A DNA stretch of 64,000 bases from Gautieria morchelliformis (Eukaryota; Basidiomycota; Agaricomycetes; Gomphales; Gomphaceae). This document shows positions 23,845 through 32,963 of the stretch, one piece after another. Each line of letters begins with the position of its first letter. Positions within the stretch are counted from its first letter, which is position 1. The notes under the pieces are model-generated. The model had not been told where the DNA came from. It searched no databases and saw only the letters and a program-made list of their open reading frames with translations. The translations under genes were made by a program, and so were the position numbers. The stretch is taken from assembly GCA_015179125.1 (NCBI GenBank), contig WHVA01000446.1:1-64000 (forward strand). The letters run 5' to 3'.

Positions 23845-24059
23845 TGTAAAGGATGTCGATCTTAAGACCTTGTATCACAAGGGCACAACAGAACTTGACC
23901 AATGTGTGGTATTCTGAATGCTACGTAGTGACAGGTAAGAGTAAGATGCGATGGGGACCGCCGGTCGGTTCCCACACATAAACTATACAGTGGGTCCCTA
24001 AGGGGCCCACTGGGATTATGTAATAACTAATGTACATGTAGATACACAGGTTATTTACA
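23845..24059 (-). repeat. 5' LTR of family-1 gypsy copy 1
   Basis: 215 bp, the partner of 14364-14578, followed outward by the ATGAT target duplicate. The bases immediately inboard (read CCTTTTTGAACTATCC on minus) should hold the primer-binding site; I could not match them to a tRNA. Confidence 0.9.
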
Positions 24060-25574
24060 ATGATGGGATCACATGGATGATCTGCATGGTGCTAGCAGAC
24101 ACCGCCAACACAGACCCTGAAAGTCTGTGCTAGCAAAAGCCAGCATGAAGCTGGCACACCCCAAGCACGCTGGGGGATCTGACCTCAAAGAGTTTGAGAT
24201 CTTTGTCGCAGCCATCCTATGATGGCTGAAATGAATTGCCTCCTAGGGCACACCAGCATAGACATGCAGGTTGGCTACATGGGAACTCGCCTCACCAGCG
24301 AAGCCCAGGAGTGGTTCCTCCAACATGTGGAGCATTTCGACCGCCAGGTCTGCAATCAGACTCTGGAAACAGTGATTCAGGGCCTTCAAAAAAGGTTCCT
24401 GCACACACTTACATACCACCACACATCAAATAAATTCGACATGGTCATGCAGGGCATGAAAACCATTCAGGCGATGCTGAACGAGCTCACAAAATATGCG
24501 GTGCGTACGATACAGCCGCCAGATGATTACACGTTCCAGAGATGGTTCGTGTCCGAGCTGCATGAAACGCTGCGCAAAGAAGTCCTCAAAAAGGGCTATA
24601 ACGCCGAGAGTAGCTTGATAGAGCAGCTCTTTGAAACGGCCCACATGATCGAGGAAGAATCGCGATATAACATGGGGATGCGCTGAGCAGAAAGTGCAGC
24701 TGCATCAGCCAGCCCTGCCCGGCTTGTGGTGAACAATCCGGTGACACAGACAGGCCTGAACAGGCCTAGCCTGTTCCCGAGGAGTGGAGCATCGCTGCCT
24801 CCACCCCTATGCCCAGCCCAAGCTGGACGACCGCCTGAGGCCAAACAGCCTCAAGCATCAGGATCATCACTGAGGCAGGCCCCGCCACTGAAAGTGTCGG
24901 TCTGACCTGACGATTGACCCAGCAGTAGTCAAAGCAGCACCACGTGCTTTGAATGCGGCCAACATGGCCACAAAAAGGCGGAGCGCCCCTGACTCAGGTC
25001 TGGTATATGGACAGCGGCTGCAAGGCACAACAATGAAGACGAGGATCTGGATGCGGATCCCGAACAGAATTCTCTTCAACAGATTGATGAAGAGGGGGAG
25101 GGTGATCCCCAAACAAATCTCCAGACAATGGAGACACGCCCGCTGAAGAGTGGGATCCCAAACCATCCCAATATCATGAATGGGATGAAGAGGTGGAAGA
25201 CACTGCCTATATATCCAGCGTGATCAGGATCGCACTGAAGGATGACGTCACCATGAAAGTCATGGCGGCCTGCATGTCGGCCATGCCAGACAAGGCGGCC
25301 GAGCCAGTGTATCACCACCGAAGCAAGCACAGGATGCAGCCATCGTGGCCACAAAATGAAAACCGTACCCTATCAGGGTATTGGGAGATAAATGGTGTAA
25401 AAGCCCACTGCCTGCTGGATAGTGGGAGTGAAGGGGTGCTATTATCCCCCAAGTTTACATGTGCCACAGGGATGAGGACGTTCGCCCTGGAGCAGCCAAT
25501 TGTGCTGCAACTGGCCTGCATAGGCAGCCATTCCACAATTAATTATGGAACGAACACAACCATTAAATTTGGTC
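24060..25574 (+). pseudogene. Old gypsy remnant (family-1 copy 2): gag and protease
   Basis: This continues the gag broken at 14363: EAQEWFLQHVEHFDRQVCNQ, FLHTLTYHHTSNKFDMVMQG, a knuckle read CFECGQHGHKKAE, then the protease motif AHCLLDSGSEGVLLSPKFTC. Many stops and shifts show it is the oldest of the three family members. Similarity ends near 25574, within the segment corresponding to TIKFG; no RT remains. Confidence 0.85.
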
Positions 25575-25703
25575 GTCTTTCCTCTAGCTTTTGTTTCCCT
25601 AGGGCCGAATTCAGGGATTGTCACAGGCTCATTGGTCATTATTACAGAATGACAGAATGACTACATCATGGCTGCGATAGAGACATTGAGACGCGAGAGA
25701 CTG

Positions 25704-25843
25704 GTGCACATGCACTGTACTGTGAGGGGCAGCGGCCTATGGTACGCGTGCACCGTACTGAGGGGCAGCGGGATACCGTGCACGCGCACCGTTCGGAGGG
25801 GCAGCGGCATACGGTGCAGGTGCACCGTACTGTGAGGGGCAGC
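25704..25843 (+). repeat. Minisatellite, about four 35-38-bp units
   Basis: Units share GAGGGGCAGCGG and GTGCACCGTACT with changes in the middle. The array ends exactly where the copia LTR begins, so the copia element inserted in or at the edge of the array. Confidence 0.7.
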
Positions 25844-26332
25844 TGTTGGGTGCATTTATGCTCCTGCACCAAAATCAAGCATAATATATTCAATTTGTTG
25901 TATGGTGTTTTCAATCTTTTCTCATACTGTTCTTGTACCATGCATCCACTTCCCTGCTTATTTTCGAAATTTTCCAGTCACTCCCTATCTCTCCATTCCA
26001 CTCTGTTATTTCTATTTTCACAGGCGGCTGCACCCAGCGGAGTTTGAAATGACTTGACGCGCGAGCTCTTGGGCGCTAAAGGGCCGGGTGGAAGTATATG
26101 CCTTCTGAGACAGGATTACACTCCTCTCTCAGTGACAATAAATTCACTGAGAGAGGCGAGTAGTATTCTTTGTATTTTCATAACATGTTGACTGAAAATC
26201 ATGTAGTACATTTGATTCTAGGTATTGTATTAATACATCAGTGACAATAAATTCACTGAGAGAGTACATTTGATTCTAGCTTTCTAAGAACTCTACCGAA
26301 CCTTCCCTGCCATAGTCCCTTGGTTGCTAACA
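25844..26332 (+). repeat. 5' LTR of the copia element
   Basis: It begins TGTTGGGTGC and ends GCTAACA. Its two relatives are the solo LTRs at 18463-18958 and 45947-46435. It holds two hairpins whose arms are CTCTCTCAGTGA and TCACTGAGAGAG around 26131-26165 and 26238-26268. Confidence 0.9.
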
Positions 26333-26338
26333 AGGGTT

Positions 26339-27793
26339 ATGGGCCCCGCAGACATTTCGCAGAAGCTTTTGGGTGTGGAGAAGCTTGCAACAGATGGAAG
26401 TAATTGGCCTCTGTGGCGAGCTACTCTCACAAGTTATTTTGAGTCCAAAAATCTACTCAGGCATATAGAAGGGAGAGCCATTCGACCTCCTGATCCTCCA
26501 GTCATGCCCCCAGGCCATATTCTCACAGAAGCTGAGGAAACTCAGATTGAGAAGGCTGAGGAGAAGCTGGAGAAGTATCTTTCCAGAGAAGGACAGGCCA
26601 AAACCCAAATAATCGTCTCAGTGTCAGAGTCACTAGCTCTGATGCTACAGAAGAGACATACAGCAAAAGAAGTCTGGGATGCATTGGTCAATGAGATGAC
26701 CAAAAAGCCCAAGATGGTCCTCACCAACCTACAGAGACAGCTTCGCAGTATGAGGTGTCCTGAGGATGGAGACTTGAGAGATCACTTGGACAAGGCCCAA
26801 GACCTCTATGCTCGTCTCAATGAGATGGGAGCCAGAATTTCTGAAGGAGAGTTCATCGACATCATCCTTGCATCACTTCCACCCTCCTATGAGGCAGTTA
26901 TGAATGCCCTTACCACGTCGCTCGAAGAATGTGGAATGCCCTTAGTGCCTGATGATATCATCAGAGTACTAAAGGCTCAATACGACAGGAGAAAGACCCT
27001 GAATATTTCACAAGAAGAGCAGGCATTTATTGGTTCGTCTACGAAAGGGCAGAAGGGCCGGAAAGACCCGAAGGTGTCTACATGCACTAATTGCCACAAG
27101 CCTGGACATGCTATAGAGAGTTGCTGGGCTAAAGGAGGTGGTAAAGAAGGCCAGGGGCCACGTCAGAAAAAGAAAGCAAAAGCCAAAAAGAAGAAGGGCA
27201 AAGCCAAGGCGAATGTTGCCGAAGAAGTGTCCTCTGAAGAGGATGAGAGTGGCAGTCCAGCCGCTTTCGCCAACTTCGACTGCTCTAATCTGAGTAGTTT
27301 ATCTCTGGACACTGTTGTTATCCTCGACATTGGAACGACCGCACATATGACCCCTCACAAGAATTTATTGAGGGATTACAGTCCATTCTCACAGCCGCGC
27401 ACAATTCGTGCAGCCAACAAAGGCACTTTTGATGCCTTCGGTTCAGGCTCACTTGTGCTATCTAACAAGGTTGGAGATAAGACTGTGAACATTACATTGA
27501 AGGATACGTTCTACGCGCCCAAAATGGCTGTTACCCTCATCTCGATCGGCCGGTGTGATGATGCAGGCTATAACACACAAATAGCTGATCAGAAGTGCAC
27601 AATATCCAATCGTAAAGGCAGGATATTGATGCAAGCACCGAAGCTGAATGGCTTATATCGATTTGATTTACAACACACAAGTGCCGAAGCGCATATATGC
27701 GCATCAGCCATGGAAATACACCAAAAAATGGGGCACATTTCACAGAAGTCCCTACAGCATTTGCTCAACCGTGGCATGATATTAGGCATTTAA
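26339..27793 (+). pseudogene. Copia gag, protease and start of integrase
   Basis: ATG 26339 lies inside the putative primer site. The product has a UBN2/gag domain (about residues 50-220: LTNLQRQLRSMRCPEDGDLR), the CCHC knuckle CTNCHKPGHAIESC, a Lys-rich linker and a protease region. The protease active site reads DIGTTAHM where copia enzymes have DSGATxHM, so the Ser is lost. The integrase zinc region starts with HQKMGHISQKSLQHLL. A premature TAA at 27791 interrupts the frame. Confidence 0.85.
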
Positions 27794-28636
27794 TTGAGCT
27801 CAAAAGGTGACAAGGTTGTTTGCGATGCGTGCATTCAAGCGAAGATTGCACGTAAATCACTTCCTCAGGAACCCAGAAGCCGATCATCAAAATTCGGTGA
27901 CAGGATTTATTCTGATGTCTGGGGACCAGCGAGACACTCCACAATTGACAAGAAATCCTATTATGTGTCCTTCATCGACGACTACTCAAGGGAATCGGTT
28001 ATCTATTTGATGGCAAACAAATCGGAAGCATTTTCAAAATACAAACTCTACGAGGCTTTGATGCTTCGACAGAGGAACGTGCACATCAAAGCACTTGTTT
28101 CTGACAGAGGGGGCGAATATACAAGCTCAGAATTTGAACAGCACTTGGCCAAGCAAGGCACGAAGCATCGGTTAACCGTACACGACACCCCAGAGTCGAA
28201 TGGTGTTGCTGAACGTTTAAACCGAACTCTAGTTGAAAGAGCTCGTGCCATGCTATTGGAATCAAGTCTTCCTAAGACTCTATGGGGGCATGCAATTTTG
28301 CACGCCAACTATCTTAGGAATCGGACACACACAAGAGCTTTGCCAGATAAAACCCCTTTTGAAATGATCCATCACGAGAAACCGAACCTGAAGGACATAC
28401 ACGTGTGGGGAATTGAAGTCTACGTTAAAGTCAAAGAGGGAAACAAACTAGCAGCCCGTGCCAAAAGAGCTCGGTGGATAGGAATCTCTGGACAGAGCCA
28501 TGGTCACTGCATCTACTGGCCTGACTCTCAGAAGGTTTCTGTCGAGCGGAATGTTATATTTGACTCAGAGATGAAGGGGGGCAAAGCTCCAATCATTTCT
28601 ATTGAAGAGTCACAGCTACCTACGTCCAGAAAATGA
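27794..28636 (+). pseudogene. Copia integrase
   Basis: It continues in the same frame after the TAA. It shows CDACIQAK (end of the zinc-binding region), then the rve core with SDVWGPARHSTIDKKSYYVS, FIDDYSRESVIYLM, LVSDRGGEYTS and the Glu of SNGVAERLNRTLVE. It then runs into the copia-specific 'GYSxxxKAYR'-like region before ending at a TGA where the frame shifts by one into the RT frame (overlap ATGA at 28633). Confidence 0.85.
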
Positions 28637-29538
28637 TACAGGCCATCTCGGCGCCAGCACCTATGCCTAGCCGCTTAGTCAGCAAAGAGGCAAAGATCGA
28701 GGAAATTGATGATGATGAACCAGAGGAACGTCTGAAAGAGCTGCAACCCAGTCAGACTGTTGATGTCAGACCTCAAGAAGCTGCTCCAACAAGGAGAAGT
28801 GAAAGGATCCGTCAGCAGCAGGTGCAGCCGGCCCCAAGTGGTCCCGTAACAAGGTCTCAAGCTAAGAGACATGCTGGTGCAGACATCACTACACTAGCTT
28901 ACGAGGACATTGAGGACCATCAAGACAAATTATTCGAACAAGATTTATCCTCTGTCACTGACGGCATCAGTGATTATAACCTTGCCATCAGTACACTTTC
29001 GACCTCCGATCAAAATAAAGATAATGTGCTGCCAGATTTACATCAGACCGAGCCTAGCAATGCAGATGAAGCCTTAAATGATCCTATGTGGAAAGCATCG
29101 ATGGATAAAGAGTATAAGGTGCTACTCGACAAAGGTGTATGGGAAGTGGTTAAACCACCTCCTGGGGCAAATATTGTCGGAAATAGATGGGTATTCCTCT
29201 GGAAACGCAATCCAGAAGGTGAACCCATTACACCTAGATCGAGGATGGTCGCCCAAGGCTTTACACAAAGTTTTGGAGTCGACTACAATGAAACCTATGC
29301 ACCTGTTGCTCGGATGACTTCCTTACGGATTATATGCGCCATTGCTGCCAGGAACAATTGGCCTATTCACCAAATGGATGTGGACAGTGCGTATTTGAAT
29401 GCTACACTGCCAGAACCTATTTACATGAGACAGCCGTATGGATATGAGACCGGAGACAAAGATGATGTCCTCCTGCTGAAGAAAGCACTTTACAGCCTCA
29501 AACAGTCTGGAAGGGAATGGTACAAACGTAGTCTATGA
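28633..29538 (+). pseudogene. Copia reverse transcriptase, N-terminal half
   Basis: An acidic linker precedes RT. RT motifs seen are DPMWKASMDKEYKVLLDKGV, WVFLWKRNP, ARMTSLRIICAIAARNNW, QMDVDSAYLNATLPEPIYM and LLKKALYSLKQSGREWYK. The catalytic YVDD region should follow about 40 residues later but is absent, because the copy ends at 29538 next to an unrelated LTR. Confidence 0.88.
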
Positions 29539-29540
29539 GT

Positions 29541-30005
29541 TGTAAAGGATCGAGATGATGGACTTGGCGGAAGGATGTGGCCCACGGGACGATATGTCCC
29601 GCAGACAATGGACCCACACTGATTCAGTGGAGAAGTGGGCCAATGAAGAAGAGAGCATTGATGATGATGAGGTCTTACTGTTCGTCACGATGGGTGCATG
29701 CTCTAGGGGTTTAATCCAGTTCTTCGTCTGACGATAGCTCAAGTTAGGTGTCAACCATATTCCTAGACCCGAAGATTGGCCGGTGTATGTATTCGTATTC
29801 TTATCCTTACCTATCATACCTAGCCTCACTCCCTTTTAGGATGCCAGTTGAGCATGTGAGGCTCGCCTTCACAGGGATTAGCGTGAGTGAATGCACTACC
29901 TTCTTATTATTTTAATTGACCTGTAATCAAGACTCATTGGATTACGGCCATTTGTCGCTGTCCTTGTGAACAGATTCCATCTGGAAATTGGAGTTCTAGA
30001 CTACA
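29541..30005 (+). repeat. Probable solo gypsy LTR
   Basis: It begins TGTAAAGGATCGAGATGATG and ends near CTAGACTACA, with the start resembling family-1 gypsy LTRs. It has no coding content and no partner in the window. Flanks TGAGT and AACTT do not match, so either the end is misplaced or one side was lost. Confidence 0.45.
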
Positions 30006-30159
30006 AACTTTGGAACTTGAAGGCCGGATGCAACATCAGTGTGGTAACTGTATCTGGGCCCAGGCCGGCACTTGGCTGATAAGTCTGTGTTCATCACCGT
30101 GACATCAGTCCTACACATATATATCACACCTGCTAGAGACAGCGCTGGCAGTGAAATTC

Positions 30160-30515
30160 CCGTCAGCAAAGCGTTCACGTCTGAATTATTTCGTATGTTT
30201 ACCAAGAAGGACAAATATCCACTTCCGCGCATTTCTGACCTCCTTGACACTCCCCGCAGAGCGAAGATCTACACCAAAATCAACCTCCCACACACTTATC
30301 ACCTTGTCCGCATCCGAGAAGGTGACGAGTGGAAAACCACCTTCCGCACCCGCTACAGTGCTTTTGAGTGGGTTGTCATGCCTTTTGCTCTAACCAATGC
30401 TTCTGCCGCTTTGCAGCGTTTCATGAATGTCATATTCTCCGACCTCCTCAATGTATGTGTTCTAGTCTACATTGATGACATCCTCATCTATTCCTTCAAC
30501 AAAGTCTTCCAGTAG
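30160..30515 (+). pseudogene. Isolated gypsy RT fragment
   Basis: It encodes [40 protein letters not shown] and [14 protein letters not shown], almost colinear with residues in the RT of the element at 30.8-38.8 kb but with substitutions (for example INLPHTYH for IDLRHAYH). It covers only the RT core and has no LTR, so it is a scrap from a relative. Confidence 0.85.
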
Positions 30516-30808
30516 GTATTTTTTAGCATGTTTGCAACATTTTGAACGAGTACCATAGGAATATTTGATGGCAAGAAGAGATAAAAACATGTGTTATTAG
30601 AGTGCGGTTCAACACTAGTCAGCTCGCAACAATTCCTCACATGGAATGAAGTAATGTGCCTTCTCCAGGTCTGAGCATATGGAGATGTTCCTGCGTCTGA
30701 TCCTGCTCATGTTCGACATCCACCTCCTTGCGTGCAACTCCACCGATGACTGGAAAGTGAATGACATGTAAATAGAGGTCTGTAAAATGGTTTCCATTGT
30801 ACGGGTCC
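30516..30808. other. No recognisable gene; left flank of the young gypsy insertion
   Basis: This single-copy-looking sequence continues after the element at 38797, as shown by the GGTCC duplication at 30804-30808 and 38797-38801. A short open stretch on plus reads MEMFLRLILLMFDIHLLA; too short to name. Confidence 0.4.
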
Positions 30809-31489
30809 TGTTACGTATCGAGATTTCCACTAAGTCGGAACTGGAAAGGACAGTGGCTTCAACTTATAGGTTGCGCCCCCAATGAACTATCGTCCTAGGT
30901 ATTTCGGAAATGAGTCGGAAGTCGGAAAGTACTGAACCAAAGGTTTGGTCGGAACTTGTGTCGGAACTGAGGCGGAAAGCGGAAGACGGAGAGACTGAGA
31001 TCTTGCTAGACTCGCTGTGCTAAGAACAGGAGATAGAGCGAAGGAAATCAAGTATCGAAGGTGATTATCTGATTGCAGAATAACAGACATACATGAGGGG
31101 GTTTTATACAAAGCGCAGAGCAACAAGTAATGGTGTTGTACTAAACAAATTCCGGAGGAAGCGGAAGTCGAGTACAATGTGTGGGAACTAACTAATTGGG
31201 AACAATGGGACTACAAGGGGGGTTCAGGGTAAGGTAGAACAATGGCAAAGAACAAGGGGTCGGGAAAACATATCTGACAACGAACTACAAGGGTGACCGG
31301 ATGTGTGGTTTTGATGGATGGCGAGGTGGGTCCGGTGGGTCCGAGTAATAGAGTCGAAAGAACAAGGGAAATGTACAAGGGGCGGAATGTCGGAAATGTC
31401 GGAGGGGCGGAACGTGTGGCGGAACTATTGGAGAGGCGGAATGTATGGCGGAACTGAGGGTCGGAAGTCGGAAATGAACGGTCGTAACA
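30809..31489 (-). repeat. 3' LTR of the family-2 gypsy element
   Basis: It reads TGTTACG...CGTAACA, 681 bp. I count 17 CGGAA on the plus strand against one TTCCG. It lies upstream of the plus-strand accessory ORF, so it could also act as that ORF's promoter region. Confidence 0.93.
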
Positions 31490-31503
31490 GTATCTCCCTT
31501 CTA
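31490..31503 (-). other. Polypurine tract
   Basis: Read on minus, AGAAGGGAGATAC directly abuts the 3' LTR, the expected primer for plus-strand DNA synthesis. Confidence 0.6.
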
Positions 31504-31533
31504 AGGTCGAGCCCCGCGAGACCACAAGTCGGA

Positions 31534-31612
31534 ATCACGTGACCTGTGAACAAACGCGTCGGAGTTTGAAATATAGGCGGGAAACAAGACGCGTCTTCTT
31601 GCTTAATCCATC
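31534..31612 (+). promoter_or_regulatory. Putative promoter of the antisense ORF
   Basis: In the 80 bases before ATG 31613 are a CACGTG E-box (31536-31541) inside TCACGTGA, two ACGCGT boxes (31554-31559 and 31589-31594; this is the MluI cell-cycle box recognised by the MBF/Mbp1 family in fungi), and a TATA-like AAATATA (31569-31575) about 40 bases before the ATG. The spacing fits a small dedicated promoter, but expression is not shown. Confidence 0.45.
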
Positions 31613-32833
31613 ATGAGCTCTTCAGTCGATTTCTCCAAAATGTCCAGTGCTGAGATGAAGCAGCACTTTGCTGATATTCTTGCGCAGAAGGAACTGGCCG
31701 AGAAGCGCGAGGCCGAGGAAGTTGCGCGGAAAGAGAGGGAGCGGCTGGAGGAGGAGCGCAAGGAGAAAGAGCGCATGGAACTGGAGCGTCGGGAACAGGA
31801 GCGGAAGGAGAAGGAGGAGCGGGACCGTAAGCGTCGCGAGGAGGAGTCGCGCGCCCGTGAGGAACAACGGAAACGGGATGCGGCCGAAAAGGCTGCGGAA
31901 GAAAAGGCCGTGGCGGAAAAGGCAGGGAAGTTCCGGGTGAGTCGGAAATGTCGTGGGGAGGTTCCGGAGCTCACAGGGAACTGCCAGAGAGTTGCCGATT
32001 CCGAGGGGGAGTCGGAAGCGGAAAGCACGCCGACTCCAGAGGGCAAGGGGAAGCAGAAAGAAAGTGCTCCCATGCCGAACGTAGTTGAGGAGCGGAAACG
32101 GAGGGCGGACGAGTTCCAGCAGGCTCGGAAAGAGAAGCTGGCTCGGATACTGGAGTTGCGAGAGCTGGGGCCGGAAAATCCTGCGACCCGGAAAAGGAAA
32201 ACCAGGGACGGTGAGGAGGAGAAGGCCCCTTGCGATACGTGCGAGGTCAAGGGCCTGGAGTGCGTGTGGTCGGAAAATCCGCGGGAGACGGCCTGCGAAC
32301 GGTGCCGGGACAAGAAGTGCCGTTGCGTGGTGGATGGGTGTGCCGCGAGGGTGGAGCGGAAACGGCGCAGGGTTGAGACCGAGGGGCCTGAAACCCCTAA
32401 GTCAAAACCGGGACCAAGCGGGAAGAAGGCGGAAGGATTTCCGGTGACCGGGACATCCGAGGCAGCGGTGCTGAACCGCTTCAGCATGGCGTCTCCGCTG
32501 CTAGACATCGCGGAGTCGCTGAGGGGGATCCGGAAAACCCAACGCGGGATCCGGAAGCTGCTGACGGATATGGCGGTGGTTCAGGAACAGCAGTTGCTGT
32601 CGTTCCAGAACCAGATGACCGTCATGTCGGCGGTCCTGGAGCAGTTCAAGCGCGAGTACCGGTGGCGGAACGAGATGGTCCGGGAAAGGATGGAACCACG
32701 GGTGCAGGAGGAGAACGGGGCGGAAACGAGGGAACGGGTAGACACGGAGTTGGTGGTCGTCGAGGTAGGAGGGTCGGAAAAGGATCCGGAAGCGGAAATG
32801 GAGGTCGAGGCGGAGACCATGAGGGAGGAGTAG
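31613..32833 (+). CDS. Antisense accessory protein: coiled coil plus Zn(II)2Cys6-like cluster
   Basis: This 406-codon intact frame runs opposite to gag-pol and converges on its end, leaving about 130 bp. Residues about 15-110 form a highly charged Glu/Arg/Lys coiled coil (RKERERLEEERKEKERMEL). Residues about 205-240 contain CDTCEVKGLEC, then ACERCRDKKCRC, the C-x2-C-x6-C ... C-x2-C-x4-C layout of fungal Zn2Cys6 DNA-binding domains, flanked by a basic RKRRR run. The C-terminal half has a second helical region (about 285-350) and an acidic tail (MEVEAETMREE). In the known family such proteins are nuclear transcription factors binding CGG triplets. I infer, without proof, a DNA-binding regulator of the element. 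The spacing within the cluster is not perfectly canonical, so it could instead bind RNA or protein. Confidence 0.75.
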   Translation: MSSSVDFSKMSSAEMKQHFADILAQKELAEKREAEEVARKERERLEEERKEKERMELERREQERKEKEERDRKRREEESRAREEQRKRDAAEKAAEEKAVAEKAGKFRVSRKCRGEVPELTGNCQRVADSEGESEAESTPTPEGKGKQKESAPMPNVVEERKRRADEFQQARKEKLARILELRELGPENPATRKRKTRDGEEEKAPCDTCEVKGLECVWSENPRETACERCRDKKCRCVVDGCAARVERKRRRVETEGPETPKSKPGPSGKKAEGFPVTGTSEAAVLNRFSMASPLLDIAESLRGIRKTQRGIRKLLTDMAVVQEQQLLSFQNQMTVMSAVLEQFKREYRWRNEMVRERMEPRVQEENGAETRERVDTELVVVEVGGSEKDPEAEMEVEAETMREE

Positions 32834-32963
32834 GGTGTCGAGGTGACTTGTAGTATTTTTCTTGAAGTGTCGGAAATTAGCGTAACGGAAATTCAATCGG
32901 ATTTTAATAATGACTTGAGAACTGTAAGAAAGCAATGGGTGTCGGAAATGAGGTCGGAATTGA

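Larger units (their letters stand above)
14364..24059 (-). mobile_element. Chromodomain Ty3/gypsy element (family 1, copy 1), decayed full-length
   Basis: The 215-bp LTRs (14364-14578 and 23845-24059) start TGTAAAGGA, end TTATTTACA and are nearly identical. A 5-bp duplication ATGAT flanks the element. On the minus strand the order is gag, protease, RT, RNase H, integrase, chromodomain, then a third ORF, then a polypurine tract (14579-14588, read GGGGGAGGG on minus). Frames are broken by in-frame stops in gag, a shift in RNase H near 19435, a solo copia LTR at the RNase H/integrase border, and a shift in the third ORF. It landed in the gag of an older plus-strand relative. Confidence 0.92.
25844..29540 (+). 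mobile_element. Ty1/copia element, 3' part missing
   Basis: The 489-bp 5' LTR (25844-26332) is followed by the putative primer site AGGGTTATGGGCCCC. Then come gag, protease, integrase and the first half of RT in Ty1/copia order (integrase before RT). Coding stops inside RT at 29538, where another LTR-like sequence begins. No 3' LTR follows. Nonsense and frameshift mutations are present. Confidence 0.85.

Noticed and set aside
30887..31525. Identical 96-codon frames in both LTRs of the young gypsy element
   Set aside because: They are LTR sequence; identity follows from LTR identity, and no domain is visible.
31603..32508. 301-codon minus-strand frame opposite the accessory ORF
   Set aside because: Ser/Arg/Phe-rich mirror of the coiled-coil codons; the plus frame has domain structure, a promoter-like block and normal start context, the minus frame none.
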